A DNA stretch of 40,179 nucleotides from the NCBI RefSeq assembly GCF_014649655.1, contig NZ_BMTL01000053.1:1-40179 (forward strand), in the 5' to 3' direction. This DNA is from Streptomyces humidus. Lineage in GTDB: Bacteria > Actinomycetota > Actinomycetes > Streptomycetales > Streptomycetaceae. This document shows positions 31,388 through 40,072 of the stretch, one piece after another; positions within the stretch are counted from its first letter, which is position 1, and every line of letters begins with the position of its first letter. Both the position numbers and the translations under genes were made by a program. The notes beneath the pieces were generated by a model. It was given only the letters and a program-made list of their open reading frames with translations, was not told the DNA's origin and did not search any database.

Positions 31388-32188
31388 GTGGAAGAGAATC
31401 TTGAGTTCCCCGACCTGTTGCGACTGATCGATGAACGGTCGACCGCCTTCCGCGCCGTGGTCGCCGCCGCGCCCGGTCTCGACGCACAGGTGCCGACCTG
31501 CCCTGGGTGGACGCTGTCCGATCTGGTGAAGCACCTGGGCGGGGGAGACCGCTTCTGGGCCGCCATCGTCGGCGCGGGGCCCACCGACGCGCCCCCGGCC
31601 GAGGCCGTCGCCGCGCGCGCCGCGCTGGAAGTGCCGCAGGAGCGTGAGGCCCTGCTGGCCTGGCTGGACGCGTCGACGCAGCTTCTGCTGGGCGCTCTGC
31701 GCGCGGCGGGACCGGAGAGCGGTTGCTGGACGTGGTGGCCCGCGTCGCAGTCACCGCAGACCGCCGGCGGCACCGCCCGGCACCGGGTCCAGGAGACCGC
31801 GGTGCACACCTACGACGCCCAGCTCGCCGGGGGCGCCCCGCAGCCGCTGCCGGTCGAGCTGGCACTCGACGGTGTGGAGGAGTTCCTGTTCACCGTCTGC
31901 GCAACGCCGAGTGCCTGGCCGCACAAGCCCACGGCCTTCGACTTCCACGCCGCCGAGGGCCGCTCCTGGCGCCTCACCGTCGACGGCGACGGCGCACGCA
32001 CCACCCGCATCCCCACGCCCACCGCCGCGACCGGCGAGGACTCGGACGCAGCCGGCGCCTCCGTCCACGGCACGGCCAGTGAGCTGGTCCTCTACCTGTA
32101 CGACCGGATCCAGGCCGACTCCTTGCACGTTGACGGAGACGCAGGGCTGCTCGACCTGCTCCGCGCCTGGGAGCCGGAGGAGAAGTAG
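31388..32188 (+). CDS. Maleylpyruvate isomerase family protein (TIGR03083/MDMPI)
   Basis: The 266-residue protein has the N-terminal metal-binding DinB-like domain: CPGWTLSDLVKHLGGGDRFW with His49, and RHRVQETAVHTYDAQL with His132, Glu136 and His140, giving the three-ligand His-Glu-His set. The C-terminal half matches the MDMPI C-domain (VHGTASELVLYLYDR). Members include mycothiol-dependent isomerases and transferases; most are uncharacterised. The GTG at 31388 is chosen because homologues begin at this level; the ribosome site is weak. No neighbour suggests a substrate. Confidence 0.88.
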   Translation: MEENLEFPDLLRLIDERSTAFRAVVAAAPGLDAQVPTCPGWTLSDLVKHLGGGDRFWAAIVGAGPTDAPPAEAVAARAALEVPQEREALLAWLDASTQLLLGALRAAGPESGCWTWWPASQSPQTAGGTARHRVQETAVHTYDAQLAGGAPQPLPVELALDGVEEFLFTVCATPSAWPHKPTAFDFHAAEGRSWRLTVDGDGARTTRIPTPTAATGEDSDAAGASVHGTASELVLYLYDRIQADSLHVDGDAGLLDLLRAWEPEEK

Positions 32189-32695
32189 GACGTAGCGGGG
32201 GCGGTTGGCCGCGCCTCGAGCCGGTAGGACACGACTCTTCGCCAGGTTCGTCAGTCGCGACACCGGGCTCAAACCCACGAGGCGGCCTCGGGGCGTCACC
32301 AAGCCGACCGTCTACCTGGAGGGCAGTGCGAATTTGTCCGTCCCAACGATCACGAGAAGCGACGCGACTGCCGTCGTCCCGATCTCGTCGAGAAGTCAGT
32401 CGATCGGGTGACTGCGGCGGCTGCCGTGCATGAGAGCAGGGACTCTTGGTAGCTCGAAGGGCGTCGAAGCCAACGTGCGTTCCAGGAGGCCCTGTTGTCG
32501 CATTCCTACGGCAACGCGGGAGTGGGGTCCACGTCGGCCACTCTCGCGACTTCCTCACCAAGCTTGTCCCGCAGCCTTTTCGTCGCACTCCGCCAACCTG
32601 CCGCGAATAATCCAAACCTCAAATCCCGTGCCCAGCCTTAGAGTTGGCCCGCCCGCCGTCGTTGGCGGCGGGCCGACCGAGGGAGCTGAGCGCAC
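32189..32695. other. Gap before the beta-propeller gene; hairpin near its right end
   Basis: This 507-base stretch has no supported gene. Near 32646-32676 GGCCCGCCCGCC and GGCGGCGGGCC can pair with one bulged base, directly ahead of the next start codon. It may be a terminator or a structured leader. Confidence 0.5.
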
Positions 32696-34012
32696 ATGCG
32701 CACACGCAGAATCGTGGGGGGAACGGCCCTCATCACCGTCGCCGCATCACTGACCGTGGTCACGGGCACGGGCACGGCGCTTGCGGACGGCGGCATCGTC
32801 CTGCCCATCGCCTCGCACTGGCAGACCATCACCGACGGCCGCCACGAGCGCGTCTACGTCAGCGCGCCGGGCAGCGACGCCGTCGTCGCCGTCGACTTCG
32901 ACGGCCAGGTCGTGAAGACGATCGAGCAGCTCGACGGCGCCCGGGCCATCGCCCTGTCCCCCGACGAGAGCACCCTGTACGTCGCTCTCCCGGACGCGGA
33001 CGCCGTCGCCGCCGTCGACACGGCCACGCTGCAGGAGACACGCCGCTTCGCGACGGGAGCGGGCACTGACCCTGAGAGCCTGGCCGTGGCGGGCGGCAGG
33101 CTGTGGTTCTCCCACGGCGACAACGCCGACGGCGGCATCGGATCTATCACCGTCGCCGACCCCGAGCCGGTGGTCGACCCTGGTGCGCTGCCCGAGTGGA
33201 CCTGGTACGGCAAGCCGATGCTCGCATCTTCCACGGCCGCCCCCGGTCTGCTCGTGGCCGGTGAGACCGCGGCTTCGCCGGGCGAGATGCGGGTGTACGA
33301 CGTCAGCTCCGGACAGACCCGGGAGGTCGCCCACAATCCCGGTCCGGGCGGCGACATCGAGGACATGGCCATCACGCCGGACGGGCAGAGCGTCATCACG
33401 GCCACGGGTTCGCCGTACTACCACCAGAAGTTCCGGCTGTCCGACCTCACCGAGACCGGCCGGTACGACACCGGTCCGTACCCCAACGCCGTGGCCGTCG
33501 CCCCGAACGGCGCCGTCGCAGCGGGCTGCGTGGCCGGCGGGGACCACGACGTCTACCTCTACCGGCCCGGCTCCACGACCCCGGTACGCACCGTGACCCT
33601 CAACTCCCCGTACCGCGACCTGCTGAGCCGCGGGCTGGCCTGGTCCCCGGACGGAACCAGGTTGTTCGCCCTGCGGTTCACATACGGCTCAGAGGTGATA
33701 TTCGAGATCATCCGCGACGCCGACAAGGCCGCGGGCGAACTCACGCTGGATGTCCCGGCGACGGGCACGGCCGGCAAACGGCTCACCGTGCGTGGCACCC
33801 TGACTTCGGTTCTTCCCTACCCTGAGGGCACGACCGTCGCCGTGTCGCGGGACGGTGCCAGGCCGGTCACCCGGACCGTCGCAGCGGACGGCACGTTCCG
33901 CTTCACCGACCGGCCCAGGACCGCGGGGACTATTACCTACACGGTCACCCACCACGGCGACGCGGACCATTCGCCGACGACAGCCACCGCCACCCTCGAC
34001 ATCACCGGCTGA
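32696..34012 (+). CDS. Secreted YncE-like beta-propeller protein with C-terminal Ig-like domain
   Basis: The 438-residue protein starts with a signal peptide: MRTRR, a hydrophobic stretch to residue 28, and a likely cut after ALA before DGG. The body has YVTN-type propeller repeats, for example VYVSAPGSDAVVAVDFDG, LYVALPDADAVAAVDTATLQE and MAITPDGQSVITA. The last 95 residues (from ELTLDVPATGTAGKRLTVRG) form an Ig-like beta-sandwich as in bacterial cell-surface proteins. It is probably extracellular and ligand-binding or structural. A GGGAG site lies 11 bases before the ATG. No enzymatic motif is seen. Confidence 0.88.
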   Translation: MRTRRIVGGTALITVAASLTVVTGTGTALADGGIVLPIASHWQTITDGRHERVYVSAPGSDAVVAVDFDGQVVKTIEQLDGARAIALSPDESTLYVALPDADAVAAVDTATLQETRRFATGAGTDPESLAVAGGRLWFSHGDNADGGIGSITVADPEPVVDPGALPEWTWYGKPMLASSTAAPGLLVAGETAASPGEMRVYDVSSGQTREVAHNPGPGGDIEDMAITPDGQSVITATGSPYYHQKFRLSDLTETGRYDTGPYPNAVAVAPNGAVAAGCVAGGDHDVYLYRPGSTTPVRTVTLNSPYRDLLSRGLAWSPDGTRLFALRFTYGSEVIFEIIRDADKAAGELTLDVPATGTAGKRLTVRGTLTSVLPYPEGTTVAVSRDGARPVTRTVAADGTFRFTDRPRTAGTITYTVTHHGDADHSPTTATATLDITG

Positions 34013-34085
34013 CGTCTATCTGCCTGGGCCCCCGCCGCCTGGTGCCCGGCCCGGCGCCCAAGCAGTGGCGCCGGGCCTGCGGGCG

Positions 34086-34463
34086 TCAGGTGGCTGTGGG
34101 CCACGTCCGCAGCAGAGCAGCGATCTCCCCGGCGGTGCAGGCGGGGTCGAGGAGCAGGTCCTTGAGGGCGACAGCGTCCTCGCGGGCGGGTTTGACGGGG
34201 ATCCCGGCGGCTTCGAGGTACATGACGCCCGTGGCGGCGGCGACGGCCATGTTGGAGCGCTCCAGCCAGCGGCACCGGCCCAGCGTGTGCACCAGGGCGG
34301 CGGCTTGGGCGTAGGGGCCGTCGTAGACAGGCTGCTCGAACAGTTCAGCCCGGTGGCGGGCGACCGCCGAGACGGGAACGCCATAGTCGTCGGGGGCCGG
34401 ATCGTTGACCCCGGCGGCCTCGGCGACCTGCAGGATCCAGGGAACGTCGATGTGCAGGTCCAT
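34086..34463 (-). CDS. Fic/Doc-like toxin with degenerate active-site motif
   Basis: The 125-residue protein resembles the toxin of a Streptomyces Fic/Doc-type pair: ELFEQPVYDGPYAQAAALVHTL and VMYLEAAGIPV. The place of the Fic motif HPFxDGNKR reads CRWLERSNMA, so the catalytic His and the ATP-binding residues are absent. It may work by another mechanism or be an inactive relative. The ATG at 34463 overlaps the antitoxin stop by one base, and the pair forms one operon with the antitoxin first. Confidence 0.7.
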   Translation of the reverse strand: MDLHIDVPWILQVAEAAGVNDPAPDDYGVPVSAVARHRAELFEQPVYDGPYAQAAALVHTLGRCRWLERSNMAVAAATGVMYLEAAGIPVKPAREDAVALKDLLLDPACTAGEIAALLRTWPTAT

Positions 34464-34702
34464 CAGGCTGCGCGTGCTCCCCGAGGCGCCTGCTGGGCCT
34501 GCTCGGCCTCGTCGAAGACCGTCTGGTGTTCGGCCAGGAAGCGGGCGGCCGCGTCCACCGCACGGGCTCGCAGGCCGCTGGCATCATCCTGCACAAGCCT
34601 GGCGAGGTAGTCCCCGATGCTCAATCCCAGGTCGGCGGCGCGCTTCTTCGCGAGTTCCGCAACGTCCTCATCCACCCGCGCGCCCAGCTGTGTCTTCGCC
34701 AT
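34463..34702 (-). CDS. Antitoxin, ribbon-helix-helix-like
   Basis: The 79-residue protein MAKTQLGARVDEDVAELAKK, with AADLGLSIGDYLARLVQDDA, has the short basic strand followed by two helices typical of ribbon-helix-helix antitoxins. The charged C-terminal half (LAEHQTVFDEAEQAQQ) would bind the toxin. The start is the ATG at 34702; a longer upstream frame reads through the operator. A palindrome at 34711-34726 lies immediately upstream and is a likely autoregulatory site. Confidence 0.8.
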   Translation of the reverse strand: MAKTQLGARVDEDVAELAKKRAADLGLSIGDYLARLVQDDASGLRARAVDAAARFLAEHQTVFDEAEQAQQAPRGARAA

Positions 34703-34710
34703 ACCAGCAT

Positions 34711-34726
34711 GGTAACAGTCGTTACC
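34711..34726. promoter_or_regulatory. Palindromic operator of the toxin-antitoxin pair
   Basis: GGTAACAGTCGTTACC has perfect six-base arms and a four-base centre. It lies eight bases upstream of the antitoxin ATG, in an AT-richer patch, as expected for autoregulation by the antitoxin. Confidence 0.6.
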
Positions 34727-35890
34727 ACGCTGTGGGGGCGGCCACAGCAGGAGCGACGGCCCCGTCCGTCCAGTCCCCGTCGAAGAGGGCGGCGACCAAG
34801 CGCTCGTGACCCGCGTCAAGCTGCCTTGCACGGTGCTTGGTGCGGGCCTTGGCGAGCCAGGCCCCGATCTTGACCGTGTCGCCGTCGACGCGAATCGTCT
34901 CACGGGCGGCGGGAGCGCGGCCCTCGCGGTGAAGGAAGAGCTCCAGGAGCTGCACGATCTGCTCGAAGGTGCGGCGGGCGGGGCGGGCAGGGGCCAGCGG
35001 GTTGCTCTCGGGGGTAAGACCGAGCGAGGTCATCAGCTGCTGCTGGCCGGGGTGCAGAGCAGGCCAGGTGGTGAACTGGCGGTGCAGCCAGGAGCCGATC
35101 TTCACCCCGGCCAGCAGAGTGCCGCGGGTGAGCGCGCCCGGGTCGCTTCCGTCGGCGAGGTGGGCGCGCAGCAGGTGGTATTTGCGGTGCCAGTCCGCGC
35201 CGTGGGGCAGGCGCCAGTCCGCAGCCAGTGCGGTCAGGGCATCAGCGCGGGCCTGATCGAGCGTGTTCTTGGCCGCGTGGTGGCGTTGTTCGGCGAGCCA
35301 GGCTCCGACGGCGGTCGTGGCGGGTGCGGCGAGGTGGCCGTGGGTGCGCAGGTAGTGGGCGGCGGCAGCAAGGCGGGCGCGCCAGGCGGCGTCGCGCTTG
35401 TCCCAGATCATGCCGAGTGCGTCGAGTTCGGCGGTCCAGTCCGGCTCAAGGCGGCCGGCTTTCGCGGCGTCGCGCATGGTGGTGATGAAGGTGCCCAGCG
35501 TGTAGCCGGTGGGGTCGGTGTAGTCGGTGGGGACGTCGAGGTGGCCGTGTTCGTCGCGGTAGGACTGGGCGGCGGCAAGCCCGAGGCGTCGGGTGCGGGA
35601 AACGGCCGCCTCGCGGGGGTCGAAGGAGGCCAGGTCCATGGCGCGGGCGATGCGTTCGGGGTGGACGGTGAAGTCGAAGTGCCAGCGGCGTTCGATGACG
35701 TCGCTGGTCTCTCTGGGGAGGCGGTTGGCCTTGTCGGGCAGGCGCTCCAGGATGCGGTGGTCGTGGCTGGCCAGCGCGCAGGCGATCGCCCAGACGGGTT
35801 CGTAGGCGGTGCCGAGGATGTTCTCGCCGTCGGCGCCGGGCGGGACGTAGACGGGGTCCCGTCTGATCGCCGAGGGCGTCGACACCCCCA
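34722..35890 (-). pseudogene. Helicase with helicase-associated domains, 5' part missing
   Basis: The protein reads from about VSTPSAIRRDPVYVPPGADG to the stop at 34722, roughly 385 residues. It contains AYEPVWAIACALASHDHRILERLPD and repeated helicase-associated (HA) units such as YRDEHGHLDVPTDYTD and YLRTHGHLAAPATTAVGAWLAEQR. These follow the DEAD/DEAH core in large helicases common in Streptomyces chromosome arms. The ATPase core is absent; the open frame continues to 36026 but that part is antisense to the tap fragment. I treat it as a 5'-truncated remnant produced by the same rearrangement that removed the tap N-terminus. Confidence 0.75.
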
Positions 35891-35892
35891 GC

Positions 35893-36708
35893 GTGGATGC
35901 CGAAAAGGCCCCGCCCGCTCCCCCGGCGACTGCTGCCGCACCGGCCGCCGTGGCACGTCCGCACGCCGCCCGGGCGCCGCAGACCTCACGCCGCCCGGGC
36001 ATGAAGAAAGCCGCCCCCGCGGGCACTGCGGTGTCCGGGGGTGCGTACGCGCACGGTCCGCTGCTCGTCCTCGACGCCGACTCCGACCGGCGGGTGACCG
36101 GCTACGGCGTCGGCGGTCTGATCGTGGATGTGCCCGCCAAGTCGCTGCCCGCGCTGGTGGAGTGGACGCTCACCGAGGCGCGGCTGGGGGCGGAGAGGCT
36201 GCACGGTTCGGGCAAGGACGCCGACCCGCTGCTGGTGCTCACCGAGGCCGCGTGTGAACGCTACGGGCTGCCCGCTGCCCTGTCGGATTCCGAGCGGCTC
36301 GCCGGGCGGCTGCCGGAGGGGCACAAGGTCATCAGGCAGCTCGAGCGCGCCGACTGGCAGCTGACCAAGCGCGGGCTGGGGCCGTGGGCGCGGATCTACC
36401 GCCCCGCCCAGGGCAGCCGCCGTCAGTGCGTACAGCTGTGCATCCCCTCCTGGCGGGCCCTGGAGGGCCGTGCCTGGGGCCATGCCGCGCAGCTTCCGCC
36501 GCCGGAGCTGGCCCGGGTGCTGGGGGTGTACGCGGCCCGGGTGATGACGCCGGTCGGCTCCACCGCGGTGACGGGGCTGCAGCTGATGACGGCGCTCAGC
36601 CCGCCGACCCGCGCGAGCGAGCCGGACGCCGACGGCAGGCGGCACCGCGAGCACCGGCCCGGCTCGCTGGGTACGGAGCCGGTGGACCCCGCGCCGTGCG
36701 AGGGATGA
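35893..36708 (+). pseudogene. tap: tap (telomere-associated protein), N-proximal fragment
   Basis: The frame has a Pro/Ala-rich linker, then AHGPLLVLDADSDRR, GKDADPLLVLTEAACERYGLP, WQLTKRGLGPWARIYRPAQG and RVMTPVGSTAVTGLQLMTALSPPTRA. These match the central part of Tap, the protein that brings Tpg to the telomeres of linear Streptomyces replicons. The N-terminal helix-turn-helix is missing; the frame starts at a GTG in the linker, beside the truncated helicase on the other strand. At PVDPAPCE the frame ends where intact Tap continues for several hundred residues. Its TGA overlaps the ATG of the C-terminal fragment. Assignment is from memory of Tap sequences and is firm in the conserved blocks. 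Confidence 0.85.
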
Positions 36709-37157
36709 CCGTCAAGGGCGGCATCGGCAAGCTGCAGGAGAAGGCGCGCGGCGGCGGCTGGAAGCCAGGGCAGGCCTGGCCCGCGCTCGCCCGGCCGACG
36801 TGGCGCCCGGACATCCGCGCCACCGTCATCTCCCGGGCCCGCATCAACATGCACCGCAAGATGCTCAACCTCGCGGCGGCCACCGGCCGTTACCCGGTCG
36901 CGGTCCTCTCCGACTGCGCCGTCTATGCCGCCGACGGACCCAGCCCGCTGGACGTCCTGCCCTACGACAGCGACGGCAAGACCGTGCCGGGCAGTTTCCG
37001 GCTGGGGGTGTCGCCGGGGATGGTCAAGCACGAGGGCACCCAGAGCGTGCTGTGGGGCGCCGACGTGCTCGAGCAGCTCGCCGGCGACGGCCATGTAGCC
37101 AACCTCGCCCGCTACATCAAGACCGGCGAGGTCACCGCCAAGGACACCGGAGAGTAG
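36705..37157 (+). pseudogene. tap: tap, C-terminal fragment after an internal deletion
   Basis: This 150-residue frame, MTVKGGIGKLQEKARGGGW and onward through RPTWRPDIRATVISRARINM, GRYPVAVLSDCAVYAADGPS, and FRLGVSPGMVKHEGTQSVLW, is the C-terminus of Tap. Intact Tap has roughly 240 further residues between this part and the fragment ending at 36708 (my estimate from memory). The deletion is out of frame, and by chance or selection the two parts now overlap as ATGA, so both could be translated. tpg starts 14 bases after the stop, as in normal tap-tpg operons. Confidence 0.85.
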
Positions 37158-37171
37158 GAGCGTTACAGGCG

Positions 37172-37729
37172 ATGGTCACGGTCGCGGAAGAACTCGACAA
37201 GGCAGTGCAGGGGGCGTTCACGCGTCCCGTTCCCAAGTCCGCGGGGGCGCAGATGCGTTACCTGGTCCGGCAGCACCAGCGCAGCACCCGGCGCGTGGCG
37301 GAGCTGCTCGGCATCAGTCAGCGCACGGTCGAGCGGTATGTGAACAACCAGATCAAACAGCCTCGGCCGCACCTCGCTGAGTGCCTCGAGCGCGAGGTGC
37401 GCACGCGCTGGCAGCCGCAGATCAGGGCCAGGGCGAAGGAGGCCGCGGCCACCACGAGCGGCATCCTGATCGATGTGCAGGCGAGGTTCGGCTACACCGC
37501 CGCCGTCGGCAGCACCGACCAGGCCCGCGTGCGTCACCTCACCCTCGCCCTGCCGCCCCGCCACGCCGCCCGCCTCCTTCAAGCCCAGGAGGCCGGGGTC
37601 GACGAGGACGACCTCCGCCAGGTCGCGGCCGAGGCCTTGGGCGAGGTGTACTTCCGCGACGGCGGCCGCCGTGCCCACGGCCTCGAAGTGGAACTCAAGG
37701 ACATCGTCGACCTGCAGTTTGAGCTGTAG
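37172..37729 (+). CDS. tpg: Telomere terminal protein
   Basis: The 185-residue protein matches Streptomyces Tpg over its length: AFTRPVPKSAGAQMRYLVRQ, a helix-turn-helix STRRVAELLGISQRTVERYV (38-57), WQPQIRARAKEAAATTSGI, RFGYTAAVGSTDQARVRHLT and EVYFRDGGRRAHGLEVEL. Tpg is covalently joined to the 5' ends of linear chromosomes and plasmids and primes end patching. The GST at 113-115 lies where Thr114 of the S. coelicolor protein is reported as the linkage residue. Length and motifs look intact. It follows the broken tap, so it may depend on a Tap encoded elsewhere. Its presence indicates a linear replicon. Confidence 0.93.
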   Translation: MVTVAEELDKAVQGAFTRPVPKSAGAQMRYLVRQHQRSTRRVAELLGISQRTVERYVNNQIKQPRPHLAECLEREVRTRWQPQIRARAKEAAATTSGILIDVQARFGYTAAVGSTDQARVRHLTLALPPRHAARLLQAQEAGVDEDDLRQVAAEALGEVYFRDGGRRAHGLEVELKDIVDLQFEL

Positions 37730-37777
37730 GCGGTCAGGGCGCTGGAGCCGGAAGCAGAAAGGGCGTCGGGGAGAGCT

Positions 37778-38125
37778 GTGACAGCAGGAGCGTTAAGGAC
37801 CGTGCCGCTGGCCGGGGAGCTGACCTCGTCGCTGATCAGCCGGGCCGCGGACCGCTGTGGCCTGCCGGCCGCGGGGGTGCTGCGGCTGTGGACGTGCCGC
37901 AACTCCACCGCCCGGTTGGACGGCGGCGGTGTGCGGGCCGATGCGGACCTCGTGCTCAACGAAGCCGGGCGGGCCGTGCTCGCCGAACTGTGCGGGGTCG
38001 AACCGGCGGTGCTGGCGCGCGCGTTGCCTGCCTTCACCGTGGATGATCCCAAGATCAGCATCGGGCGGGAGGCCGCCCTCCCGCAGGGGCGGTGGCGGGC
38101 GGCGGGCGCGGTGGGGACTGATCAT
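37778..38125 (+). pseudogene. TniQ-like protein, N-terminal fragment
   Basis: From a GTG start after GGGGAGAG the protein reads LRTVPLAGELTSSLISRAADRCGLP, RLWTCRNSTARLDGGGVRAD and LAELCGVEPAVLARALPAF. This resembles the N-terminus of TniQ-type proteins seen in Streptomyces arms. After about residue 115 (RWRAAGAV) the expected zinc-finger region is missing and the frame runs antisense into the S41 peptidase gene until 38230. It is probably truncated. The family call is from pattern memory only. Confidence 0.5.
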
Positions 38126-38133
38126 TCTCAAGG

Positions 38134-39198
38134 TCATGGTCCTGGCCTCGGCCCGGACCGGCCCGAACCGCAGCCCCGGGCGCTCTTGCTCAGCCAGTTC
38201 TTCGCTGCCTGCAGAACTTGGTCCGCGTGAGCTCCGCTCCTCAGTTTCATGGTGGGGATCTCCTCGTCAGGAGAGATCGGCGCATCGTAGTTACGGCCGG
38301 TACGGTCGGCGTCCTTGACCTCTGTGAGGCCCAGCACGGCACCATCGGAAAGGCGACGGTTCTTGTTCCCGGTGGGGACGCCGTACGTGTCCTCGCCGAA
38401 GGACCGGGTCTGCGGCCGCCCCCGGAAGGCGACCGCCACCGCCTCAGCCGCGCTGGCCGTTACCCCGTCGGTCAGGACCGCGACCGGGGCGTGAGGGTTA
38501 GCCACGGGAGCACTGTCTCCCCAGTCGAAGGGTCTGCCGTTCTCACGCGGGCTGCCGTTCTGGATCGTCCACGGGTACGTCTTGCCGTCGGGATCCACGA
38601 ACATGCCGACCTTGCCGTCCCCCAGAATCGGACCCGCGACGGCGAGCATGGGCCACATACTCCCACCGTGGTTACGGCGCAGGTCCACGACCCAGCCGCA
38701 CGCCCCCGGGCGGTCAGCTTTCGCCACCGCCTCACGGCCTTGCCGTACATACCGCTGGTACGCCGCGTCAGATCCCTGTACTGCAGGGAGTGACACGTAG
38801 GCCACGTGCTCCCCCAGCGAGCGAGCCTCCGGCCCTTGGAAGGATGAGTCGGGCGGAGCCTCGATCACCTCTTTGACCTGCTTGGGTTCGAAGAAGGAAC
38901 TGTGCCCGTGGCCGGCTGTCCGAAGGGCGGAGCGGATCGCGTCGTAGGTGTCTGACGGTTTCTGCGCGGCCCGGGCCTGCGAGAAGGCCTGGCGGCGTAC
39001 CTCTGTCCACTCGACCTGATGACGGAGGAGCGCATTCTTCTCCATGATGTCCAGCACCTTCGACAGGTATGACCGGGCAGCGGCCGACATACCTGGCCCT
39101 TGTGCCCCCTCCGAACGATCCGTGCATCCCGTCCCCGCAACAAGAACACTCACCAGCCCAGCGCAGGCAGCCCCACGCAGCAACCGTCCCCGCCTCAT
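38134..39198 (-). CDS. S41-family (C-terminal processing) peptidase, probable lipoprotein
   Basis: The 354-residue protein starts at the ATG at 39198 with MRRGRLLRGAACAGLVSVLV followed by AGTGC, a signal peptide with a probable lipobox Cys25 (the -3 Gly is unusual). The S41 core is seen in VAYVSLPAVQG, GWVVDLRRNHGGSMWPMLA and AVLTDGVTASAAEAVAVAFRG, which holds the catalytic Ser, and TYGVPTGNKNRRLSDG. No PDZ domain is evident, so it belongs to the shorter tail-specific-protease-like group. It would act outside the cell membrane. It lies among gene fragments but looks intact. Confidence 0.88.
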   Translation of the reverse strand: MRRGRLLRGAACAGLVSVLVAGTGCTDRSEGAQGPGMSAAARSYLSKVLDIMEKNALLRHQVEWTEVRRQAFSQARAAQKPSDTYDAIRSALRTAGHGHSSFFEPKQVKEVIEAPPDSSFQGPEARSLGEHVAYVSLPAVQGSDAAYQRYVRQGREAVAKADRPGACGWVVDLRRNHGGSMWPMLAVAGPILGDGKVGMFVDPDGKTYPWTIQNGSPRENGRPFDWGDSAPVANPHAPVAVLTDGVTASAAEAVAVAFRGRPQTRSFGEDTYGVPTGNKNRRLSDGAVLGLTEVKDADRTGRNYDAPISPDEEIPTMKLRSGAHADQVLQAAKNWLSKSARGCGSGRSGPRPGP

Positions 39199-39281
39199 CC
39201 ATACCCCCAACTCTGCAATCAGGAGCAACCTTAGGCTGCCGAGCAACTCGCACTGGTGGCAGGTCAGTTCAGAAACAGGCA

Positions 39282-39611
39282 CTTACCCCCGGCGGCTCGC
39301 TGTTCGTGCAGCTGCCGCCGGCCCGGCTCCCCGCCCGCACCGTCGTGCGCCTGCTGGCGGACAGGCGGGTCGGCGAGCACGTTTACGGCGGGCGCATGAC
39401 GATGTCGGCCGCCGGCGATCGCATCCGGAACCGCGCCGACTACTGGGTCAGGGCCGCCGAGGACGTGCTGCGGGAACACACCGAGACGTTCTGGATGTGG
39501 CCCGCGACGCCGGCCCGGCTGACCCGCGAGCTGGCAGCGCACGGGTTCGCCCCGCTCCCTGGGTACGAGGAGTCGGAGCTGCCGGCAGTGACGCTGCGCG
39601 ACCGCCGGTGA
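39282..39611 (+). pseudogene. Hypothetical protein, C-terminal fragment
   Basis: The frame reads TPGGSLFVQLPPARLPARTV, then LLADRRVGEHVYGGRMTMSA, DYWVRAAEDVLREHTETFWM and LPGYEESELPAVTLRDRR to a stop. Codon use is that of a real Streptomyces gene, but there is no start codon with a ribosome site, and the frame upstream overlaps the S41 peptidase promoter. I do not recognise the family. It looks like the tail of a gene whose front was lost. Confidence 0.45.
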
Positions 39612-40072
39612 GACGCCGCACCGCAAGAACCCCCGCCGCACTGCCGCAACCGGGCCCGTCGCCCGGTCATCCGCGCGCCCCCGCCGCACGGTTCACCGTG
39701 TGTGCCACACCAACTGGGACGGGATGCAACGTGTGGCATGTGTAGATGCCAGTGATCGTCAGGGGCGGTCTGGCCGCCGGCAAGGCCACGGAGGAACTGG
39801 GCGCGCACGGACACGACGGGCCCCTCCTCGTCCGGGGTGCGGCCCGGGCTGGGTCGAGGGTGATCACCGCGCCGACCCGGGCCCGGTGGCGCAGGACCAA
39901 CCGAACGCGTCCGTTGACCGGCCGGGTGGCCACGGTGGTCCGCGGCCCCCGTTACCGTCTTCGTGGCTCCGAAATGGGGCCTCCGGCCTTCGGGTCCGGC
40001 ATGACTTCCCCCCTTGTTGTTCATGATCCGGGGGGTGGTGTCACCGGGCCCGGTGGTGCCGTCGCGGCCGGT
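39612..40072. other. Stretch without a supported gene
   Basis: Several long frames exist on both strands, as expected at this GC content, but none resembles a known protein. The plus-strand frame that leads into the transposase fragment at 40073 is open from 39749, yet its upstream part is not transposase-like. Confidence 0.5.

Noticed and set aside
35851..35904. Plus-strand reading RLIAEGVDTPSVDAEK resembling a helicase motif
   Set aside because: It is tempting as an inverted scrap of the helicase, but it is only about 15 residues long and lies opposite the real helicase frame; chance similarity is likelier.
39700..40026. Plus-strand frame near the right edge starting MCHTNWDG
   Set aside because: Its composition is Arg/Gly-rich as in wrong-frame translation, and nothing in it is recognisable.
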